Origin: CAVORB01 sp964395315
GTDB taxonomy: Bacteria; Pseudomonadota; Gammaproteobacteria; Chromatiales; Chromatiaceae
Length of the DNA: 64,000 nucleotides
Direction of reading: 5' to 3'
Assembly (NCBI GenBank): GCA_964395315.1
Contig: CAYNBI010000002.1
Span: 1-64,000 of the forward strand
Shown: positions 1 to 8,215 of the stretch, piece by piece
Layout of the letters: every line of letters starts with the position of its first letter
Numbering within the stretch: position 1 is the stretch's first letter
Notes under the pieces: generated by a model
Told to the model about the DNA's origin: nothing
Database searches by the model: none
The model's input: the letters and a program-made list of their open reading frames with translations, nothing else
Translations under genes and position numbers: made by a program

Positions 1-96
1 TGAGCATCGGCTTGCAGCCCCCCACCCCGGCCCTCATCTCTTGAAGATGTCCGGCAATGCCGGTGTTCTTCCGCCCGACCGCAGGAATCCCAACCC

Positions 97-414
97 ATGA
101 GCCGCAAGCAACGCATCCAGGACAAGCTCCAGTCCGAGCTCTCGCCGTTGCACCTCGAGGTGATCGACGAGAGCCACATGCACAGCGTTCCCGAGGGCGC
201 GGAGTCTCACTTCAAGGTGGTGGTGGTCAGCGAGCAGTTCGGCGAGCACGGGCTGGTCGGGCGCCACCGCCTGATCAACCGCCTGCTCGGCGAGGAGCTC
301 GGCTCCGGGCTGCACGCGCTGGCGCTCCACACCTGGACGCCTGAGGAGTGGTTCGAAAAGGGCGGAACCGCCCCCGAGTCCCCCCAGTGCATGGGGGGGT
401 CGAAGGCGGGTTGA
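97..414 (+). CDS. bolA: BolA family protein
   Basis: 105 aa. BolA proteins partner monothiol glutaredoxins in Fe-S handling and can act as transcription regulators; the role here is inferred from family. The sequence shows the BolA core in order: ESHMH at 26-30, SHFKVVVVS at 37-45, the RHR helix-turn-helix-like segment near 56-58 and ALALHTWTPEEW at 74-85. The tail after residue 88 is Gly/Pro-rich and not conserved. The start is the ATG preceded by AGGAA about 10 bases upstream. The gene is convergent with the sodium:alanine symporter gene, with only 9 bp between the stops. No glutaredoxin gene lies beside it in the window. Confidence 0.93.
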   Translation: MSRKQRIQDKLQSELSPLHLEVIDESHMHSVPEGAESHFKVVVVSEQFGEHGLVGRHRLINRLLGEELGSGLHALALHTWTPEEWFEKGGTAPESPQCMGGSKAG

Positions 415-423
415 GCCGCGGCC

Positions 424-1782
424 CTAGGCGTCCTGCGCGGCGGCCTCTTGGTTCGCGAAGTATTCCCGGGTCACCTGGAACACCACCGGACTCAGTAGCA
501 GCAGCGCGATCAGGTTGGGCAGGGCCATCAGCGCATTCAGGGTGTCGGCGACCAGCCAGATAAAGTCGAGCTGCGCGGCGGCGCCGATCGGGATGGCGAT
601 CACCCAGGCGATACGGAAGGGCCGGATGGCGTGGACCCCGAACAGGTACTCGGCGCAGCGCTCGCCGTAAACGCTCCAGCCGAGCATGGTGGTGAACGCG
701 AACAGAACGAGCCCGAAGGTCACCACATAGCTGCCAAGCCCCGGCAGGCTGTGCTCGAAGGCCGCCGACGAGAGGGCCGCACCGGTCGCGCCGGTGACCC
801 ACTCCCCGGAAACCACGATCACCAGGCCCGTGATCGAGCAAACGATCAGGGTGTCGATGAAGGTGCCGAGCATGGCCACCGTGCCCTGGCGCACCGGGTC
901 CTTGGTCTGGGCCGCGGCGTGGGCGATCGGCGCGCTGCCGAGTCCGGCCTCGTTGGAGAATATACCGCGGGCGACACCGAAGCGGATGGCCGCCCACACG
1001 GTCGCGCCGGCGAATCCGCCGCCCGCCGCCTCGCCGGTGAAGGCGCTGCTCACGATGTGCGCGATGGCGCCGCCGATCTGGTCCAGGTTCATGCCCAGGA
1101 TCACGAGTCCGCCGGCGATGTAGGTGAAGGCCATGAAGGGCACGAGCTTGCCCGCCACGGTTGCGATGCGGCGGATTCCGCCCAGGAGCACCAGGGCCAC
1201 GAGCACCGCCATCACCACGCCGACCACCCATGTCGGCACGCTGAAGGTGTCGTGCATGACGTGGGCCACCGAATTGGCCTGTACCGTGTTGCCAATGCCG
1301 AACCCGGCGAGAAACCCGAACACGGCGAAGGCCCCGCCCATCCACGCCCATTTGCTGCCGAGCCCGTTCTTGATGTAGTACATGGGTCCGCCGACGTGGT
1401 TGCCCTCCTCGTCCACCTCGCGGTACTTCACCGCGAGCACCGCCTCGGCATACTTGGTGGCCATGCCCACCAGGGCGGTGCACCACATCCAGAACAGAGC
1501 ACCCGGCCCGCCGAGGGCGATGGCGGTCGCCACGCCAGCGATGTTGCCGGTGCCGACGGTCGCGGAGAGCGAGGTCATGAGGGCGTTGAAGGGGGTGATG
1601 TCTCCCTCGCCCTGCTGGGCGCGGCCCGCCCACAGCATGCGGAACCCGTATCCGAGCCGGATCAGCGGCATGGCCCGCAGTCCCACCATCAGGAAGAAAC
1701 CGGTGCCGAGAATCAGAACCAGCATCGGCGGTCCCCAGACGACGCCGTTGAGGTCCGTAATCAGAGTGGTTATCGTGTCCAA
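424..1782 (-). CDS. Sodium:alanine symporter (AGCS family)
   Basis: 452 aa inner-membrane transporter that should import alanine or glycine with Na+ (or H+). Family motifs include SATVGTGNIAGVATAIALGG in the first third and GIFSNEAGLGSAP near the middle, with about ten hydrophobic segments over the length usual for AGCS proteins. The frame is open much further upstream, but that extension is Arg/Ser-rich, not transporter-like, and runs under the gene at 1958. I chose the TTG start because it is preceded by GGGAGGGGAAGG and gives the normal N terminus (DTITTLITDLNGVVWGPP). The TTG start is unusual, so the exact 5' end is moderately certain. The specific substrate cannot be read from sequence. 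Confidence 0.9.
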   Translation of the reverse strand: MDTITTLITDLNGVVWGPPMLVLILGTGFFLMVGLRAMPLIRLGYGFRMLWAGRAQQGEGDITPFNALMTSLSATVGTGNIAGVATAIALGGPGALFWMWCTALVGMATKYAEAVLAVKYREVDEEGNHVGGPMYYIKNGLGSKWAWMGGAFAVFGFLAGFGIGNTVQANSVAHVMHDTFSVPTWVVGVVMAVLVALVLLGGIRRIATVAGKLVPFMAFTYIAGGLVILGMNLDQIGGAIAHIVSSAFTGEAAGGGFAGATVWAAIRFGVARGIFSNEAGLGSAPIAHAAAQTKDPVRQGTVAMLGTFIDTLIVCSITGLVIVVSGEWVTGATGAALSSAAFEHSLPGLGSYVVTFGLVLFAFTTMLGWSVYGERCAEYLFGVHAIRPFRIAWVIAIPIGAAAQLDFIWLVADTLNALMALPNLIALLLLSPVVFQVTREYFANQEAAAQDA

Positions 1783-1957
1783 GCCTTCCCCTCCCGAATC
1801 GGAAAGCCCGTAACTATACACGGCGGGCAATCCGGTTCCCAACCGGACGCGGGAGGGTTTACCCGCGGCCACCGGAAACCGTATCCTTTGCCGCCTTGCG
1901 CGGCGCTCGGGAGTGGTTTGTCCGCGCTGTAGCAAACAGGTCTCGGAGGACGCAATC

Positions 1958-2320
1958 ATGGCCGTATGCAACGAAATCAAGAGCTTCTCGCGTGCGCACG
2001 AGCGCATCGCCGACTTCTTCTCCCTCCTGGCGGTGGTCCTGCTCTTCGCCACGGTCTGGGCCACGTTGAAATATCACCAGCCCGTGCTCGATTGGCTGCG
2101 CGAGGGCGTGCTCGTGAACACCGCGATCCTGATCGCCGTCCTGATCCTGGACGTTTTTCTGATTCTCGCCTTTCTCGCCATCGGCTCCGCCCGCTTCGGC
2201 GAGGAAAACGAGCGCTGCTTCGGCACGTTCCGCGGGCGCCGCAATCACAACGGTTCTCCGGTCGGCATCTTCAGCGCCTGGATCAGCCACATGGAGAACG
2301 TCGGCAAGAAACACCGCTGA
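1958..2320 (+). CDS. Small two-helix membrane protein, function unknown
   Basis: 120 aa, no family recognised. Two hydrophobic helices are visible at about residues 20-37 and 53-76, followed by a basic cytoplasmic-looking tail with several Arg, Asn and Lys. The start is the ATG preceded by a good GGAGG seven bases upstream; an in-frame start 45 bases earlier would add a Cys-containing segment and has no comparable ribosome site. It is divergent from the alanine symporter gene and lies about 200 bp before the ribonucleotide reductase gene on the same strand. A role cannot be assigned. Confidence 0.7.
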   Translation: MAVCNEIKSFSRAHERIADFFSLLAVVLLFATVWATLKYHQPVLDWLREGVLVNTAILIAVLILDVFLILAFLAIGSARFGEENERCFGTFRGRRNHNGSPVGIFSAWISHMENVGKKHR

Positions 2321-2524
2321 GTCGGCTTGCCATTGCCGCGAGACCACGGCGGGGGCGGTCGCCGCTGCGAGGCGCGGATGCCCCCAGATTCGGCCTTTCT
2401 TGCCAGAATCAGCCCGTAACCCAAGAAGCGTGATGCTTGGACGGCTTCATCTTCGAACGCTGAATTGATCAGCGCCAGGATCCTGTCGGCTCCGCTCCTG
2501 CATACCTCTGAAACTGGAATCCCG

Positions 2525-3544
2525 ATGAAACAACTTCTTGGCAATACCGACTCGCTGCAGCTGTTTCCGCTGACCTACCCCTGGGCATGGGACATGTATC
2601 TGGAGAACATGGACAACCATTGGACTCCCCGCGAGATTCCGGTGGCGAACGATGTCGCGCTGTGGCGCTCCGACAGGCTGTCCGACGAAGAGCGCCACTT
2701 GTTCCTGTCCGTCATGGCGCAGCTCACCACCTTCGACGTGCAGCGGGGAGACGAGACGGCCGAGTCCTTGCAGGGCATCATCGACCCGCCGGAGATCAAG
2801 CACTACCTCAAGCGCCTGGCCGACGAAGAGGCCCTGCACACCTGGGCTTACCAGTTCATCATCGAGAACATGGGCCTCGATCCGGAGGACATCTACTCGC
2901 GCTACGCGCGCGTCCCGCAAATGAAGGCGCGGGTGGATCTCGCCAACGAGCTGTCGACCAGGGCCAAGCGCGCTTGGGCCAAACGCGTGTTCTCGCCGGA
3001 GGCCGCGCTGACCGTCCGCGAGAAGCAGGAGATCCTGTTCGCGATGATCTTCTGGTTTCTTTGCTTCGAGGGCATCTGGTTCGTCATGGGGCTGTCCGGG
3101 CCGATCCAGAACCTCGCGCGCAACGGCAAGTTCACCGGCGCCGCCGAGCAGTTTCAGTACATCTTGCGCGACGAGTTCCAGCACATTCGCTTCGGCATCC
3201 ATCTCATCAACGCCTACATCGAGCAATACCCCGAGTGCATGTCGAAGAGCTTCGTCATGGCCATCGGGCGGCTCTTTCAGGAGACGATCCGCCTGGAAGA
3301 CGACTACATGCGTCATTGCCTCCCGACCCCCATCCTCGGGTACAACGCGGATGATCACATCGAGACGGCAAAGTGGTACGCCAACCAGCGCGCGGGCAGC
3401 ATTGGGCTGGCCCCCGTCTACCAGAACGCCGAGCATCGTTTCCCGTGGATGTCCGAGCAGGTGTCGATACGCAAGGAGAAGAACTTCTTCGAGACGCGCC
3501 CCACCGAGTACCGAACGGGCGGGGCTTTGAGCTGGGACGACTGA
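2525..3544 (+). CDS. nrdB: Class I ribonucleotide reductase, beta (R2) subunit
   Basis: 339 aa. R2 holds the diiron centre and tyrosyl radical used by the alpha subunit to make deoxyribonucleotides. By motif the iron ligands are Asp71, Glu102, His105, Glu182, Glu217 and His220, and Tyr109 sits four residues after His105, where E. coli NrdB has its radical Tyr122, so the protein looks active and class Ia-like. The C-terminal TGGALSWDD resembles the tail that docks on the alpha subunit. The start is ATG-AAACAACTTCTTGG; an upstream in-frame Met would add 20 non-conserved residues. No nrdA lies next to it, which is unusual. It is convergent with the DUF3750 gene. Confidence 0.95.
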   Translation: MKQLLGNTDSLQLFPLTYPWAWDMYLENMDNHWTPREIPVANDVALWRSDRLSDEERHLFLSVMAQLTTFDVQRGDETAESLQGIIDPPEIKHYLKRLADEEALHTWAYQFIIENMGLDPEDIYSRYARVPQMKARVDLANELSTRAKRAWAKRVFSPEAALTVREKQEILFAMIFWFLCFEGIWFVMGLSGPIQNLARNGKFTGAAEQFQYILRDEFQHIRFGIHLINAYIEQYPECMSKSFVMAIGRLFQETIRLEDDYMRHCLPTPILGYNADDHIETAKWYANQRAGSIGLAPVYQNAEHRFPWMSEQVSIRKEKNFFETRPTEYRTGGALSWDD

Positions 3545-3649
3545 GCGGCGCCGCCTAAGGACCCTTGGCGAGCCCGGAGATTTCCCGGGCGATCTCTGCC
3601 GGGAGCAGAAATGCGCGAACGCGCCCTGTTCGATACCCCGGTGCCGAGG

Positions 3650-4435
3650 TCAACCCGGCGGAAGCAGGACGACCCGCCCGATTCCGGGCAGGCGCAAACC
3701 GAGGTCGTTGAGGTCGAGACCGGCGGAGAGCCCCAGAAGATTGAGCTCGATCCCCTCCTCCCAGGCCAGACCGACACTGAAGAGTCCGAGCAACGAGACC
3801 TGCCATCCGCTGCCGCTCGGCATGCGTTCAAGGATCTGCCCCGCGGTCAGATAGTCCTTCCCGATCGCCGTCGGCGGAAGATCGAGCCCCAGCTCGGGAA
3901 CCTGCCTGGCGACGAATGCGGTGAAGGTGTTGCTGTTGGGGCCCGGCCAGACCCGGTACTCGTTCGCATAGGGATAAGCGGCCACGGCCGCCTCGATGCG
4001 CTCGATCAACGCATCGACCCCCTCTCCCCGGCGTTCCAGCAACAACTCGGGTCGGGCGTTGTACCACAGGAAGTCCGGCGGCCCGCCGCTGCTCACGCTC
4101 ACCGCCGAGCGGCCCCGGTAGAGGTTCCATCCGACAACCTGATAAACGGTGTAGTGGCTGGCATCGCGCCGCTTCGTCGCAATCCAGGTGTGAATAGCGA
4201 AGGCCCCACGCCAGTTGTAAGCCCGGGCACCGTATACCTGCACCAGCGGCTCCGGTGCGTGACCGGGGTCCGGCGCCTGGCCGCTGCTGGCCCGGCTGGC
4301 GTTGCTCCAATGGGTTCCCAGGTCCAGGTCTCCGAAGGCCAGTACGCCGATGGGTCCGAGCAGAAATATCGTGACCAGGAGTACGGCACGCACCGGCCAC
4401 TTCAACCAGGTGAGTACGGTTCGTCGGTCGGTCAT
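3650..4435 (-). CDS. DUF3750 family membrane-anchored protein
   Basis: 261 aa. A basic N terminus is followed by one hydrophobic helix at about residues 15-34, so this is probably a membrane-anchored periplasmic protein. The rest matches my recollection of DUF3750 proteins: VQVYGARAYNWRGAFAIHTW in the first third, then WNLYRG and NEYRVWPGPNSNTFTAF, the last with an N-S-N-T segment that could be catalytic but is not characterised as far as I know. The frame remains open upstream but the extension is low-complexity Arg/Ser sequence. The chosen ATG gives MTDRRTVLTWLKWP. It is divergent from the LysR gene across 439 bp. Confidence 0.8.
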   Translation of the reverse strand: MTDRRTVLTWLKWPVRAVLLVTIFLLGPIGVLAFGDLDLGTHWSNASRASSGQAPDPGHAPEPLVQVYGARAYNWRGAFAIHTWIATKRRDASHYTVYQVVGWNLYRGRSAVSVSSGGPPDFLWYNARPELLLERRGEGVDALIERIEAAVAAYPYANEYRVWPGPNSNTFTAFVARQVPELGLDLPPTAIGKDYLTAGQILERMPSGSGWQVSLLGLFSVGLAWEEGIELNLLGLSAGLDLNDLGLRLPGIGRVVLLPPG

Positions 4436-4874
4436 GTCGGCTGCAGGTAGAGCGCCTTTGCGAGCGGCGAGGTCTTCTTCGCTATGTTGGGCCGAAACGC
4501 GCCATCCCCAGTCCCGCCCTCGCCCGTCGCCTCTCACTGCGATCGGACAAGAGTTCCCACCCCGAGGACTGGCGCAGTGGCGTGCGGCCGGAACCGATCG
4601 GCGACCTGGCGTGCCGGGTGAGGACCTCCGAAGCAAGCCTGCGTTGTGACCGAGAGTGCCCGATTGGGAGCATGCGTGCGGGCTCGGTTCGGGTTCGCCA
4701 TTTCTCGGGGGCATCCCGTCTGCTGAGCTCGAACAGGCGCATGATCGTGAACGAGAAGACTCAGCCAGGGTAGCCTGACGCAAGCGAAGCAGTCTCCGAC
4801 GAAGCGGGGGCGATTCGCGGCCCTCCGGCAGCATGTCTCGGAAGTGTCGATACAACCGCGTATGCTTGGCGATC
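4436..4874. other. Intergenic region between DUF3750 and LysR genes
   Basis: This 439-base divergent gap should carry the promoters of both neighbours. I find no open frame with a ribosome site, no tRNA-like fold and no strong -35/-10 pair. Base composition is as GC-rich as the flanking genes, so it may hold a decayed gene, but no recognisable remnant was seen. Confidence 0.4.
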
Positions 4875-5753
4875 ATGGACATCGAGCAGGCGCGCACCTT
4901 TCTTGCCATCACGGCGCATGGCAGCTTCCTGGAAGCCGCCAAGCGACTGCACTTGACCCAATCCACGGTGAGCGCCCGGATTCAGACCCTGGAGGCGGAC
5001 CTTGGCGCGAAGCTGTTCGTGCGCAACCGCTCGGGGGCCAGCCTGACACCCGCCGGGCGCCGGTTTCTGCAGCACGCGAAGACGTTGGTATTGACGCTGG
5101 AGCAGGCGCGACACGACGTCGGTCTTCCCGACCGTTATCGCGCCAGCATCCGGGTGGGCGGTCGCATCGCCCTGTGGGACGGCTTCCTACCGCGCTGGGT
5201 GGGCTGGATGCGACAGGCCGCCCCGGACGTTTCCATCCGCAGCGAGATCGGCTTCGAGGAAGACCTGATGCGGCGGTTGATCGAGGGCACGCTGGATATC
5301 GGGCTGATGTACACCCCGAGCCACGCCCCCGGACTGGTCGTGGAGCACTTGTTCGACGAGATTTTGGTACTGGTCAGCTCCCGGCCCGACACGAAATGGC
5401 CGGGCGAGGACTACGTCTACGTCGAGTGGGGAGCCAGCTTCTATGCCAAGCACCGGGAGGCCTATCCGGACCTCGAGCGGCCCGCGCAGGTGGTCAACAT
5501 CGGTTGGCTCGGGGTCCAGTTGATCGTCGCCAACGGCGGTTGTTGTTTTCTGCCTATCCGCATGGCCCAGCCCTTGTTGGACAGCGGGCGCCTGTTCAAG
5601 GTCGAAAATGGTCCGGAGTTCGCGCACCCCGCCTACATGGTGTTCCCACGCGAGTCCGACAGCGACGTGCTGAGGCAGGCCGTGGAGGGCCTGCGCGAGT
5701 TGGCGCGGGAGGCGCAGAGCGACCTCCTGAATCCGTCTCCGGATGCGAGGTGA
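4875..5753 (+). CDS. LysR family transcriptional regulator
   Basis: 292 aa DNA-binding regulator. The N-terminal winged helix-turn-helix (residues 1-60) is typical: MDIEQARTFLAITAHGSFLE, then LHLTQSTVSARIQTLEADLGAKLFVR and LTPAGRRFLQHA. The effector-binding domain follows from about residue 90 to 280. The ATG at MDIEQ matches the usual LysR N terminus; an in-frame Met 14 codons upstream is unlikely. LysR genes often control the divergent neighbour, here the DUF3750 gene, but the 439-bp spacing is long and nothing in the protein identifies the effector. It converges on the HPP/CBS operon. Confidence 0.93.
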   Translation: MDIEQARTFLAITAHGSFLEAAKRLHLTQSTVSARIQTLEADLGAKLFVRNRSGASLTPAGRRFLQHAKTLVLTLEQARHDVGLPDRYRASIRVGGRIALWDGFLPRWVGWMRQAAPDVSIRSEIGFEEDLMRRLIEGTLDIGLMYTPSHAPGLVVEHLFDEILVLVSSRPDTKWPGEDYVYVEWGASFYAKHREAYPDLERPAQVVNIGWLGVQLIVANGGCCFLPIRMAQPLLDSGRLFKVENGPEFAHPAYMVFPRESDSDVLRQAVEGLRELAREAQSDLLNPSPDAR

Positions 5754-5785
5754 GGACTGGTGAGGCCGCCAAACGCTGCCGATGG

Positions 5786-6334
5786 CTAAAACCAGATCTC
5801 CGGGTAGCGTCGCGACGCCGGGATATTGTTGACCAGCAGCGCAACCAGGAGCAGCACGACTGGACCCACCAGGGCCGGCACCAAGACGAAAACATAACCC
5901 AAGGCGTGAATCTGGTCGGAGCCGATCACCGCGATCAGGGCCGTCGCGCCGCCGGGCGGGTGCAAAGTCCGGGTCAGGTGCATCGCGGCAATGGCGGTGG
6001 CGACCGCCGCGGAGGCGGCCAGCACGGGTGCGTGCGGAAACAGTTTCCAGGCCGTGACCCCGACCAGCGCGGATATCAGGTGCCCGCCCAGCAGATTGCG
6101 CGGCTGAGCCAGGGGGCTGCGCGGCGCGCCGTAGACCAAGACCGCCGAGGCGCCGAAGGAGCCGATCATGAGGGTCAAATCTGTGCCCGCGAAGAACAGG
6201 CGATTGATCCAGGACAACACCCAGATCCCCGCGAAACCGCCGATCCAAGACCACAGCACCTCACTGCTGCTGACCCGCGGGGGACTGCCGTGGGTGCTCC
6301 CCCGCATCTTGCTCAGGTAGGCGCCCAGACTCAC
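5786..6334 (-). CDS. HPP family membrane protein
   Basis: 182 aa integral membrane protein with about four transmembrane helices and the signature LHPPGGATALIAVIG near the middle (His-Pro-Pro of the HPP family). Family members have been linked to nitrite transport in cyanobacteria and chloroplasts, but the substrate here is unknown. The start ATG overlaps the stop of the upstream CBS-domain gene by four bases (ATGA), which implies translational coupling and probably a working complex: a membrane permease with a separate nucleotide-sensing CBS subunit. In other organisms HPP and CBS domains occur fused in one protein, which supports the pairing. Confidence 0.88.
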   Translation of the reverse strand: MSLGAYLSKMRGSTHGSPPRVSSSEVLWSWIGGFAGIWVLSWINRLFFAGTDLTLMIGSFGASAVLVYGAPRSPLAQPRNLLGGHLISALVGVTAWKLFPHAPVLAASAAVATAIAAMHLTRTLHPPGGATALIAVIGSDQIHALGYVFVLVPALVGPVVLLLVALLVNNIPASRRYPEIWF

Positions 6335-6963
6335 AACAGATCCTCCAAGTGATAAGTCTTGACGAAGTCCTTTCGCAACAACAATCCCTGCAGGCGGTCT
6401 TGGGCATCCACCACCGGCATGCTGCGCCCTTCGTGGGTGTGGAAGGCGCTGATGATCTCGCGAAATCCGGCGTCCAGGCCGACGGTGACCGCTGGAGCGG
6501 TCATCGCCTCGCGCACCGGCGTCTCGTGGCAGCGGTGGGTAAAGTTGCCCTGATCCTCGACCAGGCGCAAGAGCAGTTCCAGGAAGGTCTCCGCCTTGAG
6601 GCGGCGGAGAAAGTCCGTTTCCGTCAGCATGCCGATTACGCGCTGGTCGTGGTCGACTACCGGAAGACTCTTGCGCCTCTGTTCCGCCAGAGACCGGGCC
6701 GCCTCGTCCAGCCGGGTGTCGGGGTGCAGCGGCTCGATATCGGTCCGCATGATTTCGCCCGCCCGCACGCGTCTGAACAGACGTTCCAGTGCGTGTCCGT
6801 GGGCCAGATGGTAGATGATGCGGAAATCCTCGGTGCTGATGTCCACGTAGCCCGGTATGTGGCGCATAGCGTCGAGAATGTCCTCGTCGGACAGGTCCAG
6901 CTCGAGGACGTCCTCGTCACCCGAGCGGGTCTCCCCCGGCTCGATCGGGTCTTGGTGATTCAT
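6331..6963 (-). CDS. CBS-domain protein, probable regulator of the HPP protein
   Basis: 210 aa soluble protein. An acidic N-terminal region (residues 1-75) is followed by two CBS motifs: EIMRTDIEPLHPDTRLDEAA ending in LPVVDHDQRVIGMLTETDFL, and REAMTAPAVTVGLDAGFREI ending in MPVVDAQDRLQGLLLRKDFV. CBS pairs bind adenine nucleotides and gate transporters or enzymes. The ATG at MNHQDP was chosen because the preceding in-frame sequence is not conserved-looking. It is the first gene of a two-gene operon with the HPP gene, overlapping by ATGA. The ligand is not deducible. Confidence 0.88.
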   Translation of the reverse strand: MNHQDPIEPGETRSGDEDVLELDLSDEDILDAMRHIPGYVDISTEDFRIIYHLAHGHALERLFRRVRAGEIMRTDIEPLHPDTRLDEAARSLAEQRRKSLPVVDHDQRVIGMLTETDFLRRLKAETFLELLLRLVEDQGNFTHRCHETPVREAMTAPAVTVGLDAGFREIISAFHTHEGRSMPVVDAQDRLQGLLLRKDFVKTYHLEDLL

Positions 6964-7323
6964 TGTCGTGCCCATTCCCGGTTGGCGGCAGCCGCTTCCT
7001 TGTCGTTGTTCATGAAGCGGCCACAGAGAGTCCAAGTGGGCGGCAACCGCCGGGGATGGCCGGCCGCTACCCTAACTGTGCCGATTGGCGGGTGAATGCT
7101 ATGTCTTCTCAACAGGGAAGTCAGCCCTTCGATCCGTCGTGCCCGCCAGCGGCTCGCTCTCCGTCTCCCGGAGACAAGGGCTTTCCGACCTTGCCGCCAA
7201 GCTCCCGCCGAGCGGGCGCTGCGCGTTGCCGAACAGGGTCTTCCCCTCGCATCGGACATGCGGCACAAACGCGAGCCGCTGGCGGGATTTCGGGCCAGCA
7301 GCGACCACTTCGCGCGGCTTTGC
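6964..7323. other. Intergenic region upstream of the CBS/HPP operon
   Basis: This 360-base gap lies between the CBS gene and the DsrC-family gene, both on the minus strand. It should hold the CBS/HPP promoter and the end of the DsrC-family transcript. A short hairpin (TCTCC-C-GGAGA near 7168) has no T tract, and no convincing promoter or gene was seen. Confidence 0.35.
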
Positions 7324-7965
7324 TCAGTGCTCGCCCTTGGTGCGCAGCAGGCCGGCCAGCCGATTGCCCTGCTTCTGCGGGCCACCGCGCGGGAACAGCT
7401 TGTGCAGGTGGCCGCTAGTCCCCTTTTCGGCACCCCAGACCTGGCGGAAGTGCCGGATCATTTCCCGCACCGTCGCCTGGACGCCGTGCCGCGCATAATG
7501 GTCGCGCAGAAAACGAATCACTTCCCAGTGCTCCGCGCGAAGCTCGAGGCCCTCCTGTCCCGCCTGCGCCCTGGCGAACCCTTCCGACCATTCCGCCGGA
7601 TCCACCAAGTAACCTTCTCCATCGGTCAAGACGTCGCGCTCGCCCACCTGAACGGAGCGGGTGGTCATGCCCGGATAGGCGTTGCTGCCGGAGGGAAACT
7701 CCCCTGGCATGCCCTCCGACTCGTATCCAGACTGGGTGATGGACCAGAGATCCACGGGAATCTCTCCCTCCAGGCGTCCGTGATAGCGCTCGACGCCGGA
7801 GACGAGAATCTTGCCGCTCGCCGGGGGCAGGTCAAAGCGGGCCACGCCCGACCGGTCCGTGAACACCGGCTCGGTTTCGGAACCATCCGCATCCAGCTGC
7901 AGCACCACGGGCGTGCGCTTCAGCGGTTCGCTTGTGACCTTCATGCAGACTCTGACGGCGATCAT
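7324..7965 (-). CDS. DsrC/TusE-family protein without redox cysteines, fused to N-terminal beta domain
   Basis: 213 aa. Residues 112-213 match the DsrC/TusE fold: DGEGYLVDPAEWSEGFA, then HWEVIRFLRDHYARHGVQAT, MIRHFRQVWG and HLHKLFPRGGPQKQ followed by LAGL. Both sulfur-carrying cysteines are absent: Gly200 stands where DsrC has the Cys of its KQACKIAGL-type segment, and the protein ends in GEH instead of GCV/GCI. Cysteine-less homologues are the group called RspA in the DsrC literature and are thought to be regulatory. Residues 1-110 are an extra beta-rich domain resembling carboxypeptidase-regulatory/transthyretin-like folds (VVLQLDADG, FTDRSGVARFDLPPASGKILV). The ATG at MIAVRV follows GAGAGAAC; an upstream Met adds a basic non-conserved stretch. 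It is divergent from the small gene at 8216. Confidence 0.8.
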   Translation of the reverse strand: MIAVRVCMKVTSEPLKRTPVVLQLDADGSETEPVFTDRSGVARFDLPPASGKILVSGVERYHGRLEGEIPVDLWSITQSGYESEGMPGEFPSGSNAYPGMTTRSVQVGERDVLTDGEGYLVDPAEWSEGFARAQAGQEGLELRAEHWEVIRFLRDHYARHGVQATVREMIRHFRQVWGAEKGTSGHLHKLFPRGGPQKQGNRLAGLLRTKGEH

Positions 7966-8029
7966 CGTGTTCTCTCCTCGCTCCCGCAACATGCGTCTAA
8001 GATAACGACGGGCCTTAATAGAAGACAAG

Positions 8030-8067
8030 CGATATTTATTGGCTGTTAATATCGTTTATTGCGATAT
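8030..8067. promoter_or_regulatory. Three-half-site palindromic operator candidate
   Basis: CGATAT occurs at 8030-8035, its reverse complement ATATCG at 8049-8054, and CGATAT again at 8062-8067. The outer pairs form inverted repeats with 13- and 7-base spacers, inside an AT-rich island in otherwise GC-rich DNA, between the divergent DsrC-family and 69-aa genes. This is the layout expected for a dimeric or cooperative repressor controlling both directions. The regulator is unknown. Confidence 0.5.
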
Positions 8068-8215
8068 ATTGCACCGGGAGGGATCCAGATCGATCGATTC
8101 GGAATCCAAAACCGACAACCTATATTCAGACGTTGAAGAGCCAACATGGACCGCGCCCCAAGGGTGCGCCGTCGGCCGCGAATCCCGCGAACAAGACAAC
8201 CATTGAGGAAGCGCC

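Noticed and set aside
1783..2064. 94-residue N-terminal extension of the alanine symporter
   Set aside because: Ser/Arg-rich, not found in the family, and overlaps the opposite-strand membrane protein; a TTG with a good ribosome site fits better.
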